Positions 8,720 through 17,835 of a stretch of DNA of 64,000 nucleotides are shown here, piece by piece. The DNA lies in NCBI GenBank assembly GCA_024403675.1, contig JAKSRH010000008.1, forward strand, positions 1-64,000. The letters are read 5' to 3'. The DNA comes from Saccharofermentans sp. (GTDB lineage: Bacteria; Bacillota; Clostridia; Saccharofermentanales; Saccharofermentanaceae). The position numbers were made by a program, and so were the translations under genes. Each line of letters begins with the position of its first letter. The first letter of the stretch is position 1. The notes beneath the pieces were generated by a model. It had not been told where the DNA came from and did no database searches. It was given only the letters and a program-made list of their open reading frames with translations.

Positions 8720-9559
8720 ATGGAACATATTGATCAGCAGTTTCTAACTGGAGAAAGAGCTCTCTTCAGAGGGAAGGATCTCCTAATTACAAACACAGTA
8801 TTTGATGACGGGGAGTCACCATTAAAGCATAGCGAGAATATCGTAGCAGATGGATGTCTTTTCCGTTGGAAGTACCCATTCTGGTATAGCAAAAACATTG
8901 AGATAAAAAACAGTGTGTTGTTTGAAATGGCAAGAGCGGGTATCTGGTACACAGATAATGTGGTTGTAAAAGACACTATGATCGAGGCTCCAAAGGAATT
9001 TCGCAAGTGTAATGGGGTAACACTTGATAACGTATCAATTCCTAATGCAGCCGAGACTTTCTGGAATTGTAACAATGTTACACTCAATAAAGTGACTGCC
9101 AAGGGCGATTATTTTGCCATGGGTTGCACTGATGTGAAGCTTAAAGATTTTGAGCTTTATGGAAACTATTCATTTGATGGTGCTCGTAATGTCGAAGCAG
9201 ATAATTGCAAGTTCTTGTCCAAAGATTGTTTCTGGAATGCAGATAATATTGTCATTCGCAATTCCTTTATTTCAGGCGAATATTTCGGCTGGAATTCTAA
9301 GAACATTATATTGATTGACTGTACAGTAGAGAGCCTTCAGGGCATGTGCTTTATAGAGAATCTTGTAATGAAAAACTGCAAAATTATAAATACGACTTTG
9401 GCATTTGAATATTCTACTGTAGACATTGAATCTACTACTAGAATCGATAGTGTTAAGAATCCAATATCAGGAGTTATTAAAGCTCCTAGTATAGGAGAAT
9501 TGATTCTAGAGGCGGATTTAATTGATCCTAGTAAGACATCAATTATAGTGGAAGGCTAA
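8720..9559 (+). CDS. DUF3737 family protein (predicted beta-helix)
   Basis: A 279-residue protein of the DUF3737 family. It consists of short repeats of the form N-x-x-V/I-x-D/N-x-x-F, with W-Y-S-K-N-I and N-C-N-N-V-T turns. This pattern fits a right-handed parallel beta-helix like pectate-lyase-type folds. No signal peptide or membrane segment is present, so it is probably cytosolic. It lies 26 bases upstream of the first of three zinc-ribbon membrane proteins. The family has no established biochemical role that I know of. Confidence 0.8.
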   Translation: MEHIDQQFLTGERALFRGKDLLITNTVFDDGESPLKHSENIVADGCLFRWKYPFWYSKNIEIKNSVLFEMARAGIWYTDNVVVKDTMIEAPKEFRKCNGVTLDNVSIPNAAETFWNCNNVTLNKVTAKGDYFAMGCTDVKLKDFELYGNYSFDGARNVEADNCKFLSKDCFWNADNIVIRNSFISGEYFGWNSKNIILIDCTVESLQGMCFIENLVMKNCKIINTTLAFEYSTVDIESTTRIDSVKNPISGVIKAPSIGELILEADLIDPSKTSIIVEG

Positions 9560-9585
9560 GTCGTAAAAGTCTGTTTGGGGGCAAC

Positions 9586-11097
9586 ATGGCAATTTGGGAT
9601 CAGAAGGAAGAAGATTTAATTACTACAGAATCAGCAGATTCACATAAGTGTATATCTTGTGGTGGTAATTTAAGATTTAGTATCAAGGAAGGCATGCTTG
9701 TGTGTCTTTCTTGTGGTAACAGATTTTATCCAGAATCTTTTGAGATTAATGAGATGCTCTCTGAGCGTTTGGAGCTTGATATAAAGCCTGAAGATTTTGA
9801 GAATAAAGATGAAGTAGATAAGTTTAAAGTTGAGCGTGAAGAGAAGCAGGAAATCGTTTGTAATGCATGCGGCGCCGTAGTAGTTACTGACAAGAATACA
9901 ATGTCAACTTTCTGTGCTTTCTGTGGTTCGCCAGCAATTGTTGGTCGTCGTCTTCAAAAGCAGTTTAGACCAGACTATATTATTCCATTTAAGTTAACTC
10001 ATCAGCAGGCAGAGGATAATATTCGTGCTTGGGCAAAAGATCGCTCTTTCTTGCCAGGTTCTTTTAACACAAAGGCGACTTATAGCAAGATTACTGGTTT
10101 ATATGTGCCTTGCTGGCTTGTGGATGCCGATTGTAACATGAACGTTGGCGGTGTTGGTATTAAGAAGGACCCTACAATGATGGGAGAGGAACTTCTTTAC
10201 TATAACGTAAGACGTAAGGGCCTCTTTAAGATGAAGAATGTTCCATTTGATGGCACTAAGCGTATTAATAGTAAAATGATGGAGGCATTGGAGCCATTTG
10301 ATTACAAGGAGATGGTGCCTTTCGTTGACGGTTACTTACCTGGCTTTTATGCGGAGCGCTATGACCAGACTCCTAAGGATATGGTTTTCCGTATCGCAGA
10401 TCGTTTCAGAGATTATATGTATGAGGTTGGCTCTACCCTTGTTAAAAGTGGTGGATATAGAGAATTCCATCTTGAGGATGATTTATCCAAGCCAGAAAAC
10501 TACAAGTGTCACTATGCGTTAGTTCCAGTATGGCTTCTAAGCTTTAATTACAAAGGCTCAATTTACCGAGTAGGAGTAAATGGTCAGACAGGCGAGGTAG
10601 CAGGCAAGACTCCTGAAAGCGATATTAAGCGTGGACTATGGAAGTTCAAAGAAGGCCTTAAGGCGTATAGTTTGCTTCTATTAATCGCGACAATTGTTGG
10701 GTTTCTTATCGGAACATTTCTCTATCTAAATGCAAGCACTAGAAATTACGCATCAAGCTGGCTTTTCTGTTGTATTTTCTCTTGTGTATTTTGTTATGCA
10801 CTTGTTCTTTGTAATGCGCTGGGAATAAGATTTATGTCTGATAATGCAGTTGTTAATCTTTTTGAGAAACTGGTAATTCAAAGCAAGGTAAAAATGGAAG
10901 AGCAGGGTAATCAGATTAATAAAATGGACGAAATGCCAGACGTATATGAGTATCTAGACAAGACATGGAAGACACAAATCGAGGAGACAGATACTATAGC
11001 AGGCCATGGTATCGGACATGGTATTACACAGGATACAGGAACTCTTGTAAAGCAAGCGATATTTGAGTCAGCAGTAAATTCTGTTCGAAGATATTAA
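9586..11097 (+). CDS. Zinc-ribbon membrane protein, paralogue 1 of 3
   Basis: A 503-residue protein. It opens with MAIWDQKEED, then a first ribbon with CISCGG and CLSCG and a second with CNACG and CAFCG. A conserved soluble region follows with YVPCWLVD, VPFDGTK and YAERYDQ, then NGQTGEVAGKTP and two hydrophobic segments at about 360-378 and 388-412. The architecture matches TFIIB-type zinc-ribbon proteins that are often misnamed as PriA-like, and whose function is unknown. It is the most divergent of the three copies. Its Gly/His-rich tail (HGIGHGIT) is not shared. The ribosome site TTGGGGG precedes the ATG. Confidence 0.8.
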   Translation: MAIWDQKEEDLITTESADSHKCISCGGNLRFSIKEGMLVCLSCGNRFYPESFEINEMLSERLELDIKPEDFENKDEVDKFKVEREEKQEIVCNACGAVVVTDKNTMSTFCAFCGSPAIVGRRLQKQFRPDYIIPFKLTHQQAEDNIRAWAKDRSFLPGSFNTKATYSKITGLYVPCWLVDADCNMNVGGVGIKKDPTMMGEELLYYNVRRKGLFKMKNVPFDGTKRINSKMMEALEPFDYKEMVPFVDGYLPGFYAERYDQTPKDMVFRIADRFRDYMYEVGSTLVKSGGYREFHLEDDLSKPENYKCHYALVPVWLLSFNYKGSIYRVGVNGQTGEVAGKTPESDIKRGLWKFKEGLKAYSLLLLIATIVGFLIGTFLYLNASTRNYASSWLFCCIFSCVFCYALVLCNALGIRFMSDNAVVNLFEKLVIQSKVKMEEQGNQINKMDEMPDVYEYLDKTWKTQIEETDTIAGHGIGHGITQDTGTLVKQAIFESAVNSVRRY

Positions 11098-11130
11098 TGG
11101 GTATCATAACGAGGGGATAGAAACATATAA

Positions 11131-12555
11131 ATGGCAATCTGGGATAAGAAAGAGGGTAAGTCTACATTATTGGCAGATGCGCGTAAGTGTTTTGCTTGCG
11201 GTGATAACCTGAAGTTTTTTGTGAATGAAGGTTATCTCCAGTGCGTGTCATGTGGAAGTGTATTTTATCCAGATACCTTTGAGATTAACTCTATCCTTGA
11301 AGACCGCGTGGAGCACGAGATTGACTTTAACAAGGAGCAGCTTGATGAAGTTACTAGATTCTCCTTGGAGAAAAGACAGGAGATTATCTGTAATAGCTGT
11401 GGATCTGTAGTTGTCACAGGTAAGAATACAATCTCTACTTATTGTGCTTTCTGTGGTTCCCCAGCTATTGTGGGAAGACGAATTCAGAAGGCGTTTTTAC
11501 CAGACGTACTTATCCCCTTTAAGGTTAGTCGTGAAGAGGCTGAACAGAATGTAACTGACTGGGCCGAGAGAAGCTACAACACTCCTCGTTCTTTTTGGAG
11601 TAAGGCCAAGTTTACTAAGATGACTAGTCTTTACGTTCCGTTCTGGCTCGTAGATGCTGACTGCGAGATGAACGTTAGTGGTCAGTGTTATCTTAAGCAT
11701 AATGACGTCGAGTACGATGAGTATTTTGTAAGACGTAGGGGAAAGTTCCCTATGAGATTAGTTCCTTTTGATGGAAGTAAGAGAATCGCCGATAACCTTA
11801 TGGAGGGTATCGAGCCTTTTGACTACAGCGAGATTGTGGATTTTAATGATTCATATCTTAATGGAGTATATGCCGAGAGATACGACCAGTCTCCAAGTGA
11901 TTTGGCGCTTAGAATATCTAACAGATTCAGAGACTTTATGTACGAGGTCGCTGTGGATATGACTGAGAACAAAAACTACTCCATAAAAAATTTGAAGAAT
12001 AACTATTCTAGTTCTGCTAACCATAAGTGCTACTATGCGCTTCTTCCAGTGTGGCTTATTACCTACGAATATAAGGGCGATATCTATAAGGTTGCCGTTA
12101 ATGGACAGACTGGCAAGGTGGCAGGAAAAGTTCCGATAATTGAGATTAAGGATAATTCCTTGGATATCAATGCGACATCCATAGGAAATATAATAACTAG
12201 CGTGTTTCTCATGGTCTTTTTTGAAGGACTATTATCGTTATTATTACTCCTCTACACTAGTAACGTTGTATTAACCATAGTGGTCTTTGCAGTGCTTGTA
12301 ATAGCTAATATAGTTTTTGGTACTATTCTAGTAAGAGAGAAGCTAAGACTTAAGAAATTAGAAAAGGAAAAGGCATTACGTCCTACAAACGTTGAGAAGG
12401 CAGAAAAGGAAGTTGAAATTTTGACAGAGGCCTTTATCTACATAGATAAATCTAATATAAAAGATGTGGAGCGAACAGACGATTGTCTTGGCTTAACTCA
12501 GTTTGCTGATAATGGCAAGGGTAGAAATGTAGTTAATATTTTTGATATGGAGTAA
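11131..12555 (+). CDS. Zinc-ribbon membrane protein, paralogue 2 of 3
   Basis: A 474-residue paralogue of its neighbours with the same order: MAIWDKKEGK start, CFACGD...CVSCG, CNSCG...CAFCG, LYVPFWLVDADC, RLVPFDGSKRI, GVYAERYDQSP, NGQTGKVAGKVP, two hydrophobic segments (about 350-370 and 378-400), then a charged cytosolic tail with VEKAEKEVEILTEAFIYIDKS. The ending YIDKS...D.D.LG is shared with copy 3. The gap to copy 1 is 33 bases and to copy 3 only 3 bases, and the ribosome site of copy 3 lies in its last codons, so the three form one operon created by tandem duplication. The substrate or partner is unknown. Confidence 0.8.
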   Translation: MAIWDKKEGKSTLLADARKCFACGDNLKFFVNEGYLQCVSCGSVFYPDTFEINSILEDRVEHEIDFNKEQLDEVTRFSLEKRQEIICNSCGSVVVTGKNTISTYCAFCGSPAIVGRRIQKAFLPDVLIPFKVSREEAEQNVTDWAERSYNTPRSFWSKAKFTKMTSLYVPFWLVDADCEMNVSGQCYLKHNDVEYDEYFVRRRGKFPMRLVPFDGSKRIADNLMEGIEPFDYSEIVDFNDSYLNGVYAERYDQSPSDLALRISNRFRDFMYEVAVDMTENKNYSIKNLKNNYSSSANHKCYYALLPVWLITYEYKGDIYKVAVNGQTGKVAGKVPIIEIKDNSLDINATSIGNIITSVFLMVFFEGLLSLLLLLYTSNVVLTIVVFAVLVIANIVFGTILVREKLRLKKLEKEKALRPTNVEKAEKEVEILTEAFIYIDKSNIKDVERTDDCLGLTQFADNGKGRNVVNIFDME

Positions 12556-12558
12556 CAA

Positions 12559-13980
12559 ATGGCGATTTGGGATAAAAAACCTGGCACAACAGAATTATCT
12601 GCAGACGCACGTAAGTGTTTGTCTTGTGGCGATAACCTAAGATATGATGCTGAAGAGGAAAAACTCATTTGTAATTGTTGTGGTAGCAAATACTACCCTG
12701 ACGTATTTGAAATCAATCAGATTTTGGAAGATAGGGTAGAGCATACTATAGATTTTGAGAAGGCAAAACTGGACGAAGTTGCTAGATTTTCTCTCGAGAA
12801 AAGACATGAGATTATTTGTAATAGCTGCGGTTCTGTAGTTGTTGCAGGTCATAATACAATCTCAACCTTTTGTGCGTTTTGTGGTTCACCTGCAATTGTT
12901 GAGAGACGCATTCAAAAGGAGTTTTTGCCAGATGTAATAATACCTTTTAAAGTATCTCGTGAAGAGGCGGAGAAGAAGATTAGTACTTGGGCCAAGACAC
13001 AGACAGTTGCACCAAAAGATTTTATGAGCAAGTCTACTTTTGGCAAGATGACAGCTCTTTATGTTCCATTTTGGCTTGTAGATGCAGAATGTTATATGAA
13101 CGTTAGTGGTCAGTGTTACCTTGATAGAGCTGATGGCAATTTGGACGAGTTCCAGGTGGTGCGCAAAGGTCATTTCCCAATGCGATTGGTGCCTTTTGAT
13201 GGTAGTAAGAAAATTAGCGACAGATTGATGGAGGCCATCGAACCATTTGATTATAGTGATCTTGTTGATTTTAATGATTCATATCTTAGTGGTTATTATG
13301 CTGAGAGATATGATCAGTCACCAAGTGATATGGCAACTAGAATCTCTAATAGATTCAGAGATTATATGTACGATGCCGCTGTAGAAATGACTGAAATAAA
13401 AGATTATAAAATTAGAAATCTTAAGAATAATTATTCTACTGTTTCTGACTATAAGTGCTATTATGCTCTTTTGCCGGTATGGTTTATTAGTTGTAAATAT
13501 AAAGACTCCACTTATAACATCGCTTTAAATGGACAGACTGGAGAGGTCGCAGGACAAGCTCCTAAGAGTGGTTGGGTGAAAACAATGCATTCCCTCAAAC
13601 ATGGTGTAACATGGCTTAGTCTTATTATTGCTGGTCTTTTGTTATTATTCATAGCAGGTGGTGTTTATTTTTATAATACTGTTGGTGGTTTAATAAGAGT
13701 TTATGTTACATTGATACTTCCTGTTATCATAAGCCTCACAGTATTTTTTGCAACGCAACCGAGAGTTCGAGCGTGGTCACTACAAAGGGTAGGCGAGAGT
13801 ATAGGCTCGAAGAAAAAGAAGAAAACAATCACTCTCGAAGAGCGACTATCAATGGATAAGATGCCAGATCCTTATACATATATTGATAAGTCTGGAATTA
13901 CTGATATAGTTAGAGACGATGATTATCTTGGCGTAACAGTTCTTAATGAAGATAATAGACGTCGAGGAATTCGCTTTTAA
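12559..13980 (+). CDS. Zinc-ribbon membrane protein, paralogue 3 of 3
   Basis: A 473-residue third copy, clearly closest to copy 2: both share DARKC, FEINxILEDRVEH, DEVxRFSLEKR and SGQCYL. Two ribbon pairs are followed by the conserved YVPFWLVD region, then two membrane segments at about 352-372 and 380-400, and a basic patch (KKKKK) next to the membrane that should face the cytosol. The GGAG ribosome site overlaps the stop region of copy 2. The downstream DUF3592-like gene starts 12 bases later, so it likely belongs to the same transcript. Confidence 0.8.
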   Translation: MAIWDKKPGTTELSADARKCLSCGDNLRYDAEEEKLICNCCGSKYYPDVFEINQILEDRVEHTIDFEKAKLDEVARFSLEKRHEIICNSCGSVVVAGHNTISTFCAFCGSPAIVERRIQKEFLPDVIIPFKVSREEAEKKISTWAKTQTVAPKDFMSKSTFGKMTALYVPFWLVDAECYMNVSGQCYLDRADGNLDEFQVVRKGHFPMRLVPFDGSKKISDRLMEAIEPFDYSDLVDFNDSYLSGYYAERYDQSPSDMATRISNRFRDYMYDAAVEMTEIKDYKIRNLKNNYSTVSDYKCYYALLPVWFISCKYKDSTYNIALNGQTGEVAGQAPKSGWVKTMHSLKHGVTWLSLIIAGLLLLFIAGGVYFYNTVGGLIRVYVTLILPVIISLTVFFATQPRVRAWSLQRVGESIGSKKKKKTITLEERLSMDKMPDPYTYIDKSGITDIVRDDDYLGVTVLNEDNRRRGIRF

Positions 13981-13992
13981 AAAGGATTGATT

Positions 13993-14448
13993 ATGAGTGG
14001 AACAGTAAAGGGAATTGGTTTAGTAATCGGGTGCTTTCTTTTTCTTTTAGCAGTGTTTTTTATGGGCTTTTTTGACTCACTGTCTGAGGTTATTAATGCA
14101 GATCACGTCGAGACCCATTACAGAACACAAATCGACAGTATTCACGAAGAAAGTCAGGAAGCACATATACTTTTCTGGGAAACCACAGTTTATGTTTCTA
14201 CATATGATGTTACTTATGAAGACGGTAGCAAGGATACTATTCAGGTAGAATACCCTGTACCTCAAAGTAGCAAGCATTATGTTGGTGAGAAATTAACAGT
14301 TTTTAAAAGTGATGATAGATATGCCTTTGAAAGAAGTAAATTATTTGAGCATCCAGCACTTCATCGTACTGGTCTAGGAATAATAATTCTTGAGGCAGCA
14401 ATTGTTTTGACAATTATTTTCCCAGGCAGACGCAGATTCAGATTTTAA
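13993..14448 (+). CDS. DUF3592-like membrane protein
   Basis: A 151-residue protein with an N-terminal membrane helix (about 5-27), a beta-rich middle with TYDVTYEDGSKDTIQVEYPVP and Y-x-G-E-K-L-T-V, and a second helix near the C-terminus (about 125-145). This is the layout of DUF3592 proteins, which are small envelope proteins of unknown role. I choose the ATG with AAAGGA 7 bases upstream, not the TTG two codons earlier. Two more proteins of this type are encoded in the window (17329 and 25839). Confidence 0.7.
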   Translation: MSGTVKGIGLVIGCFLFLLAVFFMGFFDSLSEVINADHVETHYRTQIDSIHEESQEAHILFWETTVYVSTYDVTYEDGSKDTIQVEYPVPQSSKHYVGEKLTVFKSDDRYAFERSKLFEHPALHRTGLGIIILEAAIVLTIIFPGRRRFRF

Positions 14449-14467
14449 TAAAAATGGGCAATAAAAA

Positions 14468-14752
14468 TTCTCCGACCTCCGCACAAGCGTTAGCGCGGAG
14501 GACCGGAGGAGAAATAATCAATAAAATAAAAGGGGATAATAAAGAAAATTCTCCGACCTCCGCACAAGTGAAGCGCGGAGGACCGGAGGAGAAATAATCA
14601 ATATAATAAAAGGGGATAATAAAGAAAATTCTCCGACCTCCGCACAAGCGAAGCGCGGAGGACCGGAGGAGAATAATCAACAAAATAAAAGAGGATAATA
14701 AAGAAAATTCTCCGACCTCCGCACAAGTGAAGCGCGGAGGACCGGAGGAGAA
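14468..14752. repeat. Four tandem GC-rich hairpin repeats
   Basis: Four near-identical hairpins lie at 14468-14513, 14549-14593, 14629-14673 and 14708-14752, spaced 81, 80 and 79 bases apart. Each has a CTCCGACCTCCGC arm and a GCGGAGGACCGGAG arm around a short ACAAGYGAA-type loop (longer in the first copy). The spacers are also repeated: AT-rich and containing GGATAATAAAG. The array separates convergent genes, so it may end transcription or protect mRNA ends, like REP elements. It has no coding potential of its own. Confidence 0.9.
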
Positions 14753-14763
14753 TTTTACCTTTA

Positions 14764-17181
14764 TTATCCTTTTACTACGAAGTTCAAAATCTTACCAGGA
14801 ACGTAGATTTCCTTAACGAGTTCCTTACCTTCCATGAAGGAAGCAACCTTTTCGTCTGCCTTAGCAAGAGCAATAACCTCTTCCTTAGTAGCGTCAGCTG
14901 GGAACTCTACTGTACCACGTACCTTACCGTTAACCTGAACACCAATCTTGAGTGTAGCATCAACGAGCTTGCTCTCGTCGTATGTAGGCCAAGCTGCCAT
15001 AGTACAGAATGTCTTTCCGTCTGGGTTGTTACCAAGTGTCTCCCAGATTTCCTCAGTGATATGAGGAGCAAATGGTGAGAGGAGCTTGATGAAGTTCTCG
15101 AGGTCGAACTTAGTAATGGAACCAGCCTTGTAGAAGTCATTAATGAGAGCCATCAATGTAGCAATAGCTGTGTTGAACTTCATGTTCTCGATATCCTCGG
15201 ATACCTTCTTGATTGCCTTGTGGAGCTTGTTCTCGATGTCAGCATTCTCTTCTGTTGCTGTAGCGATATCAACGAGACCAACTACTCTCTCGAGGAATCT
15301 CTTACATCCACGTGTAGCCTCGTCAGACCATGGAGTAGCGGATGTGTAGTCACCCATGAACATTACGTATGTTCTAAGTGTATCAGCACCGTACTTCTCT
15401 ACGATGTCGAGTGGGTCTACTACGTTACCCTTAGACTTACTCATCTTCTCGCCATCTGGTCCAAGGATGAGGCCCTGGTATGTTCTCTTAGCATATGGCT
15501 CTGGTGTGTTAACCTCTCCGATATCGTAGAGGAACTGATGCCAGAATCTGGAGTAGAGAAGGTGACGTGTAACGTGCTCCATACCACCGTTATAGTGGTC
15601 AACTGGCATCCAGTACTCGAGCTTCTTCTTGTCAGCAAAAGCCTCTGCGTTGTTAGCGTCGCAGAATCGGAGGAAGTACCATGAGGAACCAGCCCACTGT
15701 GGCATTGTATCTGTCTCGCGCTTTGCATCGCCGCCGCACTTAGGGCACTTGCAGTTAACAAAAGACTCGATCTCAGCGAGAGGAGACTTACCTTCCTGAC
15801 CTGGCTCGAAGTTCTCAACATCTGGAAGTGTGAGTGGGAGCTCAGATTCAGGTACGCCTACTGTACCACAGCATGGGCAGTGAATGAGAGGGATTGGCTC
15901 ACCCCAATATCTCTGACGGTTAAATGCCCAGTCCTTCATCTTGTACTGAACACCCTTATGACCGATACCCATCTCTTCGAGCTTCTCGAGCATCTTAGCA
16001 ATGGAATCCTTCTTATTTGTAAAGCCATCAAGGAAACCGGAGTTAATCATCTCACCGTCGCCTGTGTAAGCTTCCTTGGAGATATCACCACCCTTAATTA
16101 CTTCGATAATGTCTACGCCAAATGCTTTAGCGAAGTCGTAGTCACGCTGATCGTGTGCAGGAACTGCCATGATAGCACCTGTACCATAACCCATCATTAC
16201 GTAGTCAGCGATAAAGAGTGGAATTTCCTTACCTGTGATAGGGTTAATAGCTGTAAGGCCATCAATCTTAACACCAGTCTTATCCTTAACGAGCTGTGTT
16301 CTCTCGAACTCGGACTTCTTAGCGCACTCCTCACGGTAAGCCTCTACCTTGTCCCAGTTAGAAATCTGAGCCTTGTACTTGTCGAGGATTGGGTGCTCAG
16401 GAGCAACTACCATGAAAGTAACACCATAAAGTGTGTCGCATCTTGTTGTATAAATCTCGAGGTTGTCGTCTGTGCCAGCTACCTTGAAGTTAACGAAAGC
16501 ACCTGTGGAACGACCAATCCAGGAAACTTCCTGCTGCTTAACAGAATCAGGATAGTCAACATCGTTAAGACCATCGAGGAGTCTGTCAGCATAGTCAGTA
16601 ATTCTAAGGAACCAAACGTCCTTACTGAGCTGAACTACGTCGCTGTGGCAAACGTCGCACTTACCACCCTGGGAGTCCTCGTTGGAAAGAACTACCTTAC
16701 ACTGTGGGCAGTAGTTAACGAGAGTCTTGGAACGGAAAACGAGTCCCTTCTCGAAAAGCTTAAGGAAAATCCACTGTGTCCACTTATAGTAATCTGCACG
16801 GGAAGTAGCGAACTCACGGGACCAGTCAAAGGAGAAACCTGCCTGCTTAAGCTGATCAGAGAAATGAGCGATGTTCTTCTCTGTGATGATGTGTGGATGT
16901 GTATTTGTCTTAATAGCATAGTTCTCTGCAGGAAGACCGAAGGAGTCAAATCCGATAGGGAAGAGAACGTTATAGCCCTGCATTCTTCTCTTACGTGAGA
17001 GAACCTCTACTGAGGAATAAGCCTTAATATGACCAACGTGCATACCAGCTCCAGATGGGTAAGGGAACTCTACGAGACCGTACCACTTAGGACGAGAATC
17101 GAAGTCAACAGCTTCGAAAATCTTTGCATCGGCCCAAGCTTTCTGCCACTTTGGTTCGATATTTGCAAAATCAAACTTCAT
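14764..17181 (-). CDS. leuS: Leucyl-tRNA synthetase
   Basis: An 805-residue class I synthetase that charges tRNA-Leu. HVGH (48-51) is the HIGH-type signature and KMSKS is at 579-583. Between them lie the zinc ribbon (CPQCKVVLSNED...CDVC), the CP1 editing domain with TTRCDTLYGVTF and the AVPAHDQRDYDFA region. The C-terminal VNGKVRG motif and the final IYVPGKILNFVV are typical. The length is normal for bacteria. It is read from its own promoter (17228-17256). No T-box leader is visible in the short upstream region. Its stop codon lies inside an extended palindrome formed with the hairpin repeats. Confidence 0.98.
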   Translation of the reverse strand: MKFDFANIEPKWQKAWADAKIFEAVDFDSRPKWYGLVEFPYPSGAGMHVGHIKAYSSVEVLSRKRRMQGYNVLFPIGFDSFGLPAENYAIKTNTHPHIITEKNIAHFSDQLKQAGFSFDWSREFATSRADYYKWTQWIFLKLFEKGLVFRSKTLVNYCPQCKVVLSNEDSQGGKCDVCHSDVVQLSKDVWFLRITDYADRLLDGLNDVDYPDSVKQQEVSWIGRSTGAFVNFKVAGTDDNLEIYTTRCDTLYGVTFMVVAPEHPILDKYKAQISNWDKVEAYREECAKKSEFERTQLVKDKTGVKIDGLTAINPITGKEIPLFIADYVMMGYGTGAIMAVPAHDQRDYDFAKAFGVDIIEVIKGGDISKEAYTGDGEMINSGFLDGFTNKKDSIAKMLEKLEEMGIGHKGVQYKMKDWAFNRQRYWGEPIPLIHCPCCGTVGVPESELPLTLPDVENFEPGQEGKSPLAEIESFVNCKCPKCGGDAKRETDTMPQWAGSSWYFLRFCDANNAEAFADKKKLEYWMPVDHYNGGMEHVTRHLLYSRFWHQFLYDIGEVNTPEPYAKRTYQGLILGPDGEKMSKSKGNVVDPLDIVEKYGADTLRTYVMFMGDYTSATPWSDEATRGCKRFLERVVGLVDIATATEENADIENKLHKAIKKVSEDIENMKFNTAIATLMALINDFYKAGSITKFDLENFIKLLSPFAPHITEEIWETLGNNPDGKTFCTMAAWPTYDESKLVDATLKIGVQVNGKVRGTVEFPADATKEEVIALAKADEKVASFMEGKELVKEIYVPGKILNFVVKG

Positions 17182-17227
17182 AAAAATACCTCTTTATTAA
17201 AATAAATAATTATTAACCACAGAACAG

Positions 17228-17256
17228 TATATACCATTTTTTGACGGTCGTTTCAA
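17228..17256 (-). promoter_or_regulatory. leuS promoter
   Basis: On the minus strand TTGAAA (17251-17256) and TATATA (17228-17233) are 17 bases apart, with a TGG just before the -10. An AAAGAGG ribosome site follows before leuS. Confidence 0.6.
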
Positions 17257-17328
17257 ACTATTTGTAGTTTATAAAGAAAATAAACATGGGTATAATAGGC
17301 GTAATCAATTATTTTTAAGGTGGATATT

Positions 17329-17808
17329 ATGGGTAAGAAAAGTCCAGATGTTCTAACAATTATTGCGATTATTTTTATTCCATTGGGATTGATGCTTATG
17401 ATTCCTGGAATAATTGCAGGAGTACTTACAGGGGAATTGTTTTTTGCAATTATATTTAGTGCCTGCGGATTGCCTTTTGTTATCGTGGGAATAGTACTTC
17501 TTGTAATCCGTTCCAATAAGCGCAAGCTCATTGCAGAGCTTAAGGAAAGCGGTCAAAGAATTTATGCCAAGTTTGATAGAGTCGATCTTAATTACAATAT
17601 TGAGATAAACCATGCGCACCCTTTTATTGTGTATGCTAGATATGAGGATCAGATGGGTACAATTCACATGTACAAGAGTTCAAACCTTAATTACGATCCT
17701 ACATCCTATCTTGAAGGCAAAGAGATTCCTATTTATGTGGATCCAAATAATCCTAAGCTTTACTTTATGGATGTTGATTCTGTTATGCCAACTATCGAAT
17801 ATCACTAA
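17329..17808 (+). CDS. DUF3592-like membrane protein
   Basis: A 159-residue protein with two adjacent membrane helices at about 8-30 and 36-60, then a soluble beta-rich region with FIVYARYEDQMGTIHMYKS, the Y-L-E-G-K-E-I-P-I-Y-V-D-P motif and a short tail. The motif I-x-V-Y-x-D-P-x-N-P-x is typical of DUF3592-type proteins. The start is the ATG with AAGGTGG five bases upstream. A consensus TATAAT (17291-17296) precedes it. It is 27 bases from the first GT-C glycosyltransferase and may be cotranscribed. The function is unknown. Confidence 0.7.
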   Translation: MGKKSPDVLTIIAIIFIPLGLMLMIPGIIAGVLTGELFFAIIFSACGLPFVIVGIVLLVIRSNKRKLIAELKESGQRIYAKFDRVDLNYNIEINHAHPFIVYARYEDQMGTIHMYKSSNLNYDPTSYLEGKEIPIYVDPNNPKLYFMDVDSVMPTIEYH

Positions 17809-17835
17809 TTAATTCATTAATTGTGGGGGAGTTAT

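Noticed and set aside
14438-14683. An 81-codon open frame on the minus strand through the hairpin repeats
   Set aside because: Its sequence is simply translation of the repeat units; no ribosome site and no conserved protein features.
14468-14752. The repeat array as a CRISPR
   Set aside because: The spacers are near-identical to each other, only four units exist, and no cas genes are near.
15880-16998. A long open frame (372 codons) antisense to leuS
   Set aside because: It lies wholly within a certain leuS gene, has no ribosome site and its residues follow leuS codon composition.
17182-17328. A T-box riboswitch before leuS
   Set aside because: The region from promoter to start is under 60 bases, too short, and no T-box sequence or terminator is present.
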